Below, piece by piece: positions 1 to 5,755 of a DNA stretch of 5,755 nt. The stretch covers positions 1-5,755 of the forward strand of contig JAITJR010000019.1 in the NCBI GenBank assembly GCA_031278855.1, in the 5' to 3' direction. The notes under the pieces were generated by a model. It saw only the letters and a list, made by a program, of their open reading frames with translations. It searched no databases and had not been told where the DNA came from. The stretch's first letter is position 1. Every line of letters starts with the position of its first letter. The DNA is from Mycoplasmataceae bacterium. Lineage in GTDB: Bacteria > Bacillota_I > Bacilli_A > Mycoplasmatales > Mycoplasmoidaceae. The position numbers and the translations under genes were made by a program.

Positions 1-176
1 ATTCTACAGGTGCTGTTCAAAAAAACATTACGAACAATTTAATAACCAGTTTAAATATTATTAAATCTTTTGAAAATGATATACAAATTAACAACATTTA
101 CATTAAATTTGCACTTCTATGTAAAAAAATAATAGATATTAAAATAAAAATAATTAATTTATTAATTAAGAGTTAA
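1..176 (+). CDS. hsdS: Type I restriction-modification specificity subunit HsdS, C-terminal end (partial, enters from left edge)
   Basis: An open frame (codons from base 3) runs in from the window edge for 57 codons to a TAA at 174-176. It begins with STGAVQKNIT, then a short strand-like stretch (LITSLNII), then a Lys/Ile/Asn-rich helix ending NLLIKS. Established knowledge: HsdS target-recognition domains typically close with a (T)GAxQKNI-type segment followed by an I-x-x-P strand, then a long conserved helix that spaces the domains and contacts HsdM. The order here fits, but the usual proline after the strand is missing (NIIKSFENDI), so the match is partial. It is convergent with hsdM, with 318 bases between the stop codons. 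The recognition domains lie outside the window, so target and intactness cannot be judged. A degenerate or unrelated AT-rich frame is the alternative. Confidence 0.55.
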   Translation, partial: STGAVQKNITNNLITSLNIIKSFENDIQINNIYIKFALLCKKIIDIKIKIINLLIKS

Positions 177-183
177 TTCTTAA
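166..183 (+). other. Small hairpin across the hsdS stop codon
   Basis: TTAAGA and TCTTAA are perfect 6-base arms around a 6-base loop (172-177) that holds the TAA stop of the plus-strand frame. The stem is A+T-rich and no T-run follows, so it is a poor intrinsic terminator. It may be chance in such AT-rich DNA. Confidence 0.25.
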
Positions 184-409
184 ATAAATTTAACAAGTAG
201 TGTGTTATTTCAAAATAAAATCAATGAACAATTATGGACGACTCTCTCAATACAAACTTTTAAATGAAATAGAATAAAAATCAAATTCTAATTTAATATA
301 TTGCTATGAACTAAATAATTTCTGGTACTAATTATCATTTCAATTAAAGGGAAATGAAACTAACTTATCTCCGATAGTCATGAATTACAATCATTTATAA
401 TCATGTTCA

Positions 410-437
410 CTTCGTTGTCGGTATGCGATCGATGAAG
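410..437 (+). terminator. Possible weak terminator for the plus-strand hsdS
   Basis: CTTCGTTG (410-417) can pair with CGATGAAG (430-437) around a 12-base loop. The eight pairs include two G-U wobbles that exist only in the plus-strand RNA, and AATTTT follows at 438-443. The surrounding 28 bases are clearly richer in G+C than the rest of the intergenic region, which favours a structured element. The T-run is short and the distance from the hsdS stop is over 230 bases, so this is tentative. Confidence 0.25.
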
Positions 438-453
438 AATTTTGTAATGTTTA

Positions 454-487
454 AGAAAATATTCATCAAAAAGGAAAAATATTTTTT
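454..487 (-). terminator. Possible weak terminator downstream of hsdM
   Basis: AGAAAATATT (454-463) and AATATTTTTT (478-487) form a 10-base, A/T-only inverted repeat with one mispaired position (a G-U pair only in plus-strand RNA) around a 14-base loop. It starts 7 bases past the hsdM stop, where a terminator for the hsdR-hsdM transcript would be expected. The lack of G+C pairs and of a T-run after the stem on the minus strand makes the call weak. Confidence 0.25.
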
Positions 488-494
488 AAGATCA

Positions 495-2024
495 TTAGTT
501 ATTTTGCTTGAACTCTAAGGCCTTTTTAATACTTTCTTTAACTTTTGGAACAAGATCGTCAAACTCATCGAATAATTTATTTAGTTCATTTGATAGTGTT
601 TTAATTTCTTCTTTAACTTGAGCTTCATCAATTTTTTCTTCAATTATTTCAACATAACGCCCAGGGACAAAAGAATAATCATTTTCTACTAAATTCTCTT
701 TATTGATCGTTTTTGCTAAACCTGGCTCATTAATATCTTCACCGTTTTTGTGTTTGATATAAACATCAACTATTTTCTTAATATCTTCATCAGTCAGCTC
801 TCTTAGCTTTTTAGAAATCATGTTGCCTTTGATATTTGAAGCGGAAATCATTAGAATGTTGTTATTTTTCTTATTTTTATTGAATATTCAAATACAAGCA
901 GGAATACCTGTAGTATAAAAAAGCTTATCAGGTAATTCTATAATAGCATCCACAACATTACCTTCTATAAATTTTTGACGTATGCCTTTTTCGTCTTTAC
1001 CAGAAGAAGATAAAGAACCGTTCGCCAAAATACAAGCTCCCAGCCCACGAGATGACAATTTAGAAATAATATGTTCCAGCCAAGCATAATTTGCATTCCC
1101 TTTAGGCGGAATTCCAAATTTCTTAAATCTAGGATCATCTAATAATTGTTCTCTTCCTCAACTCTTTAAATTAAAAGGTGGATTTGCCATAATGAAATCA
1201 AATTTTTTATCTCTATGCTGATCATTAATAAAAGTATCGGCAGACATATTGCCTAATACATCGTTGCCATCTAAATCTGAAATAGGGAAATTGTTTAATA
1301 TTAAATTTAATTTAGCTAATTTCCAAGTAACATTATTGTATTCTTGACCATATACCATAATATCTAGAATATTACCGTTATGAGATTCAATGTACCTTTT
1401 TGATTGGACTAACATACCACCAGTTCCGCAGGCAGGATCATAAATTGTACCAGACATAGGTTTAAGTATATTTACTATTAATTGTACAATTGATGTAGGT
1501 GTATAAAATTCTCCACCTTTTTGTCCTCTATCTTTAAAGAATTTACCTAAAAAATATTCATAAATTCTACCAATAATGTCTTCGTGTTCGTCTTTAGAGA
1601 AATCCTTATCAGAAAATATTCTGATCACTTCTCCTAATTTAATTTGATCAATTCCTTCTCGATTGTAGTTTTTATCAAATACACCTTTTAATATGTCGTT
1701 CTTTTGCTCCAATTTAATAAAGGCATTATCTATTTTTTCACCGATCTGATTGGTTGTAGCAAACTGCATTAAATATTTCCATTGAGATTCCTTAGGCACG
1801 ATAAAAGCCTTATATTCATAATAGAAAGTGTTTTTATCTATTTCATCAACTTTTAAACCATCCCTCCCAAGGTTTGAAATGCCCACATCATAACGATCGG
1901 AAATATACTTTAAAGAAAGAATACCAAGGATAACATACATGTATTCTTCGGAAGACATATTACCTCTTAAAGCATTTGCTGCTTCTCATAGTTTGCTTTC
2001 AATATCTTGAATTTTTATAACCAT
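495..2024 (-). CDS. hsdM: Type I restriction-modification DNA methyltransferase subunit HsdM
   Basis: This is the modification subunit of a type I enzyme, transferring a methyl group from S-adenosylmethionine to adenine N6 at the site chosen by HsdS. The frame gives 509 aa, normal for HsdM. Residues 1 to about 130 match the helical N-terminal domain (IESKLWEAANALRGN, then LKYISDRYD). The catalytic domain shows FYTP at 173-176, the AdoMet-binding motif DPACGTGG at 196-203 and the catalytic NPPF at 281-284. FYTTGIPACIW precedes a short variable loop, FVPGRYV lies at 452-458, and a charged, probably coiled-coil tail follows, as expected for contact with HsdS. Three Trp codons are TGA (one near the start, one just after NPPF, one in FYTTGIPACIW) and three are TGG. 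Read with the standard code the gene looks broken, but it is intact. ATG at 2024 is the first usable start; it lies 8 bases after the hsdR stop, so the two genes are probably co-transcribed. No hsdS follows on the same strand. Confidence 0.96.
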
Positions 2025-2032
2025 AATTAATT

Positions 2033-5000
2033 TTAATTTCTTTCACCTCTAGTAAAGTAACTAGGATTGATTTTTATTTCCCTTCTAATTGAATCTACTA
2101 ATAGCCCAGACTCACCTGCTATTCCTTTAATTTTGTCTGGTGGATAATTGTATTTGTTTTTTAACAACTTTGTTAATGCTATTACTACTTTTGCTTGAAC
2201 CGCGGGATTAGTATAGAATTGATAAGTAATGTTTTCTTTAACAGCACTATTTAAATCAACCGCTATTTGTCTTAAAACTTCAGAGTTGTTGTTGTGTTTC
2301 AAATAATCGTCGTTTGAAACTATGTCAAAAAATGCTCGGAGTTGTTTGTCGGTAATATTAATTCCAAAATTTCTTCCCTCTTTCAATTCTTTTCCTATGT
2401 CTACTAACATTTTAAAAGTATCATCAATATTCGCCAATCTTTCTGATTCTTTTAAAATATGTAATAACTTATCAGATATTTTCTTAGCAAAAATAGGTCT
2501 GACTCTTCTTATTTCGTTAATTTGTGTTTCTATTGAATTTTTAAGCAATTCTAAGGCAATATGCGGATGATTTTTTATTAATTCGTTAGCTTCATCACCA
2601 ATAATATCAGCCACAGTATTAATATCTTTTGGTATTTTTCCTTTTTTAATTGTTATTTTAGACGAATCAGCATTAATCACTTGTGAAATAACTTCATTTA
2701 TTTTTTCAATAGTAAGTGATAAGTTATCATCTCCTAAGATACTTGAGCGAGATAATAAATTATTAATAGCTTCCACACAACTAGCTATGATGCACGCCTT
2801 TTCGGGTATGATAGAATATGAAATTTTTCGGAAACGTTTAATTTTTCTAGCTAATAAAATAAATTTAGTTTTTTCATCTGATGATAATTTAAGTAAATGT
2901 TCAAAAGAAAACATGATAAATTGATATTTTTCATGTGGAGATAATTGATCAAAGGTTAAAATTCCATTAACATAATTGTCATTTACCACTTGAAAAGATT
3001 CCATTAATCGATTTTTACCAATTTCTACATCTTCAATTGTAATTTGCTTCTTAATATCTGCTCCTGAAGCATATTGAATAAGAGCATCAGCAATATGCTT
3101 TCAAATATTGCTGAAATCAACAATTAAACCACTTTCCTTTTTATTACCTAAATCGTTTTCATACGTTCGATTTACTCTCGCGATAGCCTGCATCAAATTG
3201 TGTCATTTGATAATTTTATCTATATACATAACATCTAAATCTGGTACATCAAAACCAGTTAGTCACATATCTACTACAATTGCAATTTTATATTTAGAAG
3301 TGGAACTTCTAAATTCAGTGGCAATGGCATCTTTGTTATTGTCAGGTATTATGGCTTCGGACAATTCTTTTGAATCTTTATTAGTTCGAGTCACTACTAA
3401 AATAACTTTATCTTTAAGATTTGGTTCTAATTGAAGAAAAGCTTGATAGTATAGCAATGCTGCTTTTCTACTAGAAGCCACCAGCATAGCTTTCCCGTGT
3501 AATACATTTTTTTGTTTTGCATAATGTTCTAAAATTTGCTCAGCTTTGGCTTTTATTATTTTAGGATTTTCAAAAATGACTGAATGATTAACCGATTTTA
3601 GTAATGTATCAATTTTTTGTTCTGAAGAAATATCATTAGGATTAAGAGATTGTGCATAATTTCTTTGAATTTTATCAATTTCTTCTAGTGATTTTCGATC
3701 AATATCTAACTTTAAATGAGTAGTTTCATAGTAAATAGGAACAGTCGTTCCATCTCTTACCGAATCATTCATTGAATAGATATCGTTGTAATCTCCAAAA
3801 ATTTCTGTGGACTCATAATCCGCACGCATTAATGGTGTTCCTGTGAAACCAGTAATTTTTGCATTGGGGAAAGCCTTTCGCATAAAAGAAGCATATCCAA
3901 ATTTAACTATCATTTCTTCAGTTTCATGAGAAATTTTTCTTTCTCCTTCAATATTATTTTGTGATCTATGAGCTTCATCAACAAGTATATAAATATCGTT
4001 TCGATCAGATAAAAAACCTGTATGTTCAGCAAATTTTTGTACAGTTGTAAAAATTAAGCCAAATTGTTGTTTATTCTTTAATTTCTCAATTAATTTACTT
4101 CTTGATTCAATTATTTCAGCTTTTGTTCTCAAGAAATTTTTGGCATTTAAAAATCTTTGGCTTAACTGCTGATCTAATGATATCCTATCAGTTACTACTA
4201 ATATAGTTGACATTGGACTCATTTGACGAATCTTGTTGACTAAATATATCATGGTTATTGATTTACCAGAACCTTGTGTATGCCAAACAATGCCACCCCT
4301 ATTATCCTTAGCATTTTGTAACTTATCTACAGTAGAAACAACGGCTCTATATTGATGAGGCAACGCTAAATATTTTACTGGCGGCGTTTCTTCAGAGTAA
4401 AAAGTAAAGTCAAAAATCAAATCGATTATTTTTTGGGTGTCAAATAGTCATTTGATTGGGTTTGAACTATTTTTATCTTTCTCATCAAACGTTCATTGAT
4501 TTCATCCTACAAAACGATTAAATTTTGAAGTAATGTTGCCGTACTTCGTTTGTAAATAATTAGACAGGAAAATAATTACATTAAAAGCGTAAAGTTTCGG
4601 TGAAAATCTCTGCAAACTATTGTCTTGATCAAAAGCATCTTTTAACGATTCTTTAGATCAAGAACTTTTTAGTTCCATTACTACAAATGGCAATCCATTA
4701 ATGTATAAAAGAATATCTGGAATTCTGGTTCTAGGAAAATTTTGATTAGTAATTTCAAATTGTCTAATTAATTGATACTCGTTTTCTTTTTCATTTCTTG
4801 ACAATAAATTTATGTTTAATCATTTCTTGGATAAATCATCGTAAACCTGTATTCCATTGCAAATTAAATTTCACGCTTGCTTATTCATCAAAATAAGAGA
4901 ATCGTTTATTTTTTCAATTTTAATTAATGCTTTGTTTGCAATTTCATCTGTACATTGATTGATTTCTTTTATTTTTGAAGCCAATAATTTTCAATTGAAT

Positions 5001-5107
5001 ACTTCTGAAAAATTCTGTGTCCTAAAATCTTTTATGCTTTTTCAACCAATAGCTTTTAATTCACGCTCTATTGAGTCTTCAAATTCTATTTCCTTAGTAA
5101 AGTCCAT
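2033..5107 (-). CDS. hsdR: Type I restriction enzyme subunit HsdR (nuclease and DNA translocase)
   Basis: This is the restriction subunit of a type I enzyme: it binds the HsdM/HsdS complex, pulls DNA through with ATP and cuts at distant sites. The frame gives 1024 aa, full length for the family. The N-terminal nuclease domain has the PD-(D/E)xK core at D131, E145 and K147 (PDILLYINGLP, then ELK). The helicase-like motor has Walker A GSGKS at 279-283, DEAH at 377-380, GFTGTPL at 420-426, a conserved VPIYYE segment near 456-461, a motif IV-like LVASSR near 542-547, WLTGFDVP at 615-622 and QAIARVNR at 640-647. The rest is a helical C-terminal domain. Eleven Trp codons are TGA and one is TGG, so standard-code reading breaks the gene into pieces; all pieces share one frame, with no true frameshift. 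ATG at 5107 starts MDFTKEIEFEDSIE, a typical HsdR beginning. No Shine-Dalgarno precedes it, but a TATAAT lies 16-21 bases upstream. hsdM follows after 8 bases. Confidence 0.97.
2043..2050 (-). promoter_or_regulatory. Shine-Dalgarno-like AGAGGTGA ahead of hsdM at unusual distance
   Basis: On the minus strand AGAGGTGA lies in the last codons of hsdR. GAGGTGA is fully complementary to the TCACCTC in the 16S tail at the right end of this window. It is 18 bases from the hsdM ATG, whereas 5-9 is usual. No closer purine-rich site and no better start codon exist, because the hsdM frame meets a TAG just upstream. It may support translation of hsdM after hsdR terminates, or it may be fortuitous. Confidence 0.35.
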
Positions 5108-5112
5108 AATTA

Positions 5113-5128
5113 AATGATAATCATTATA
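5113..5128 (-). promoter_or_regulatory. Candidate hsdR promoter -10 box with overlapping palindrome
   Basis: A perfect TATAAT reads on the minus strand at 5128-5123, 15 bases before the hsdR ATG. No good -35 sequence stands 16-18 bases further upstream, which is common in mollicute promoters. The expected transcript start near 5116 leaves a leader of only about 9 bases, in keeping with the missing Shine-Dalgarno. AATGAT (5113-5118) and ATCATT (5120-5125) form a 13-base palindrome overlapping the -10 and the likely start, the position expected for a repressor site. Both calls are inferred from sequence only. Confidence 0.4.
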
Positions 5129-5202
5129 AAATTAATATACCGATTTAGTATCGTTGAATATAGTCTTACATATGTGTATGCACATGCAATAAGTAGCTAC
5201 AT

Positions 5203-5583
5203 TTAATTTCATGTATGAATAATTGATCCATCTAACAGGCTTATTTGAAGACCAGTATTATCTAAATGATAATCCCCAGTAGGGGTATGAAGTGTTGTTC
5301 GCCAATAATGATAAGCATCGCCATGAGTGTCGTAAGTGCGACTGTAACTACTATAGTAACAAGTAATGGTTGAAACTATGTAATCTGAATTTAAATTAAT
5401 TGTATTAGTTTCTCAACCTGATCAATCGTTGTCGTAATCGCCATTAAGAGCACTCGTTACACATTTATATTTCAACAAATTATTACTAGGAATAGAATTA
5501 TGAGCAATAATGGAAGTGGTTGTAATTAGTGCAACTGCTACACCAATACCACCTCCACTATAAATCATAAATATTTTATTCAT
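5203..5583 (-). CDS. Hypothetical membrane-anchored or exported protein, 126 aa
   Basis: I do not recognise a family. The ATG at 5583 gives 126 aa. Residues about 4-27 are a hydrophobic, glycine-containing segment (IYSGGGIGVAVALI) after a single Lys, as in an uncleaved signal anchor or signal peptide. The remaining roughly 100 residues are polar and rich in Tyr, Thr, Ser and Asn, with Trp at 54, 57, 94 and 125 and two cysteines at 41 and 75 that could pair if outside the cell. There is no lipobox cysteine. Three of four Trp codons are TGA, so the standard code would truncate it to its first 53 residues. A TTG at 5610 could add nine residues but overlaps the likely promoter -10, so I prefer the ATG. 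It lies between the 16S gene and hsdR on the same strand, with 95 bases to hsdR. Short proteins with one N-terminal hydrophobic segment are abundant in haemotropic mycoplasmas; membership in such a family is a guess. Confidence 0.7.
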
Positions 5584-5609
5584 ATTACTTTGCTCAACAA
5601 GTTCGCTCA

Positions 5610-5638
5610 AAACTAAATAGAATCCGACCGAATGTCAA
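5610..5638 (-). promoter_or_regulatory. Candidate promoter for the 126-aa protein gene
   Basis: A perfect -35 hexamer TTGACA reads on the minus strand at 5638-5633. Seventeen bases later is TAGTTT (5615-5610), a poor -10 matching TATAAT at three positions. The start of transcription would fall about 20 bases before the ATG at 5583. The strong -35 and its place behind the 16S gene support a separate promoter here; the weak -10 lowers confidence. Confidence 0.4.
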
Positions 5639-5682
5639 CGTTATCAATTTGGGTAATGTTAATCATTTGGATTTATTTGATG

Positions 5683-5717
5683 TACACATTTTCTTGTGTA
5701 GTTAAATTAATTTAACT
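5683..5717 (-). other. Tandem hairpins immediately downstream of 16S rRNA
   Basis: A perfect 18-base palindrome at 5700-5717 (AGTTAAATT and its complement) begins 4 bases past the mature 16S end. A second inverted repeat, TACACA and TGTGTA around a 6-base loop, fills 5683-5700 and shares one base with the first. Neither is followed by a T-run in the minus-strand direction, so they may mark RNA processing or a non-classical transcription end rather than an intrinsic terminator. Confidence 0.4.
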
Positions 5718-5721
5718 CCGA

Positions 5722-5755
5722 AGAAAGGAGGTGATCCACCCCCACGTTCTCGTAG
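5722..5755 (-). rRNA. rrs: 16S ribosomal RNA, 3' end (partial)
   Basis: Read on the minus strand, the last 34 bases are the conserved end of small-subunit rRNA. They include helix 45 with its GAGAAC loop (adjacent adenines at 5748 and 5747, where the KsgA dimethylation is expected), then GGATCACCTCC, with the anti-Shine-Dalgarno core CCTCC at 5731-5727 and a CTTTCT end near 5722. The remaining gene lies beyond the right edge. No 23S rRNA or tRNA gene follows in the more than 5 kb downstream; the next gene encodes an unknown membrane protein. Confidence 0.95.

Larger units (their letters stand above)
177..494. other. Intergenic region between convergent hsdS tail and hsdM
   Basis: This 318-base stretch lies between two converging genes. 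Read with TGA as Trp, both strands contain only short frames, such as a 17-codon plus frame at 224 and a 32-codon plus frame at 423-518 that overlaps hsdM antisense. None has a recognisable motif or a good ribosome site. It holds two weak hairpins, annotated separately, and I see no tRNA, repeat array or recombination site. Transcription from either side would have to stop here, but no strong terminator with a G+C stem and T-run is present. Confidence 0.6.

Noticed and set aside
224..277. 17-codon plus-strand frame (MNNYGRLSQYK...)
   Set aside because: Too short and without any supporting signal; it could be a remnant of a decayed gene but nothing shows it.
423..518. 32-codon plus-strand frame beginning MRSMKNFVMFKK
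   Set aside because: It is short, lacks a ribosome site or known motif, and its end overlaps the hsdM tail antisense; random frames of this length are expected.
2322..2570. 82-codon plus-strand open frame
   Set aside because: It is antisense to the HsdR C-terminal domain, which is securely identified, and its translation shows no motif and no ribosome site.
3108..3434. 108-codon plus-strand open frame
   Set aside because: It is antisense to the conserved HsdR motor motifs (WLTGFDVP, QAIARVNR), so it is a shadow of that gene.
5172..5185. ATGTG/CACAT inverted repeat between the 126-aa gene and hsdR, as a terminator
   Set aside because: The stem is only five pairs and no T-run follows on the minus strand; it could equally be chance.
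5108..5202. tRNA or small RNA gene between the 126-aa gene and hsdR
   Set aside because: The 95 bases contain no cloverleaf-like arms or T-loop signature and are mostly A+T.
495..5610. Decay of hsdR and hsdM into pseudogene fragments with internal starts
   Set aside because: The interruptions are all in-frame TGA codons; with code 4 both genes are continuous, full length and keep every catalytic motif.

Overview
The window comes from a mollicute (mycoplasma-type bacterium). It is strongly A+T-rich, and its three minus-strand protein genes stay open only if TGA is read as tryptophan (genetic code 4): I count 17 in-frame TGA against 5 TGG codons, several at positions where a Trp is expected. 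The far right end is the 3' tail of a 16S rRNA on the minus strand. It is not followed by 23S rRNA or tRNA genes but by a small membrane-anchored protein gene. An unlinked 16S gene, a short N-terminally hydrophobic protein of no familiar family and a type I restriction-modification locus together suggest a haemotropic mycoplasma. That placement is inference; code 4 itself is seen directly.

Layout from right to left, which is the direction of transcription for most genes: 16S rRNA tail (5722-5755, minus); two tandem AT-rich hairpins (5683-5717); a gene for a 126-residue membrane-anchored or exported protein (5203-5583, minus); hsdR, the restriction/translocation subunit (2033-5107, minus, 1024 aa); hsdM, the adenine methyltransferase subunit, 8 bases behind it (495-2024, minus, 509 aa); a gene-free stretch (177-494) with weak hairpins; and, entering from the left edge on the opposite strand, the last 57 codons of a probable hsdS specificity subunit (1-176, plus).

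HsdR and HsdM are full length with all recognisable catalytic motifs intact. They should form one transcription unit for a type I restriction-modification enzyme: HsdM with HsdS methylates adenines in a target chosen by HsdS, and HsdR adds ATP-driven translocation and cleavage. The specificity gene is not in the hsdRM operon; the only candidate points toward it, tail to tail with hsdM. In other mollicutes (Mycoplasma pulmonis hsd loci) hsdS genes in opposite orientation flank hsdRM and invert to change specificity, so this arrangement is worth following beyond the left edge.

I see no CRISPR array, insertion sequence, tRNA or replication origin. I found no clearly new system. The most notable points are the convergent hsdS tail, the isolated 16S gene with its unknown membrane-protein neighbour, and the unusual translation and promoter signals of hsdR and hsdM.
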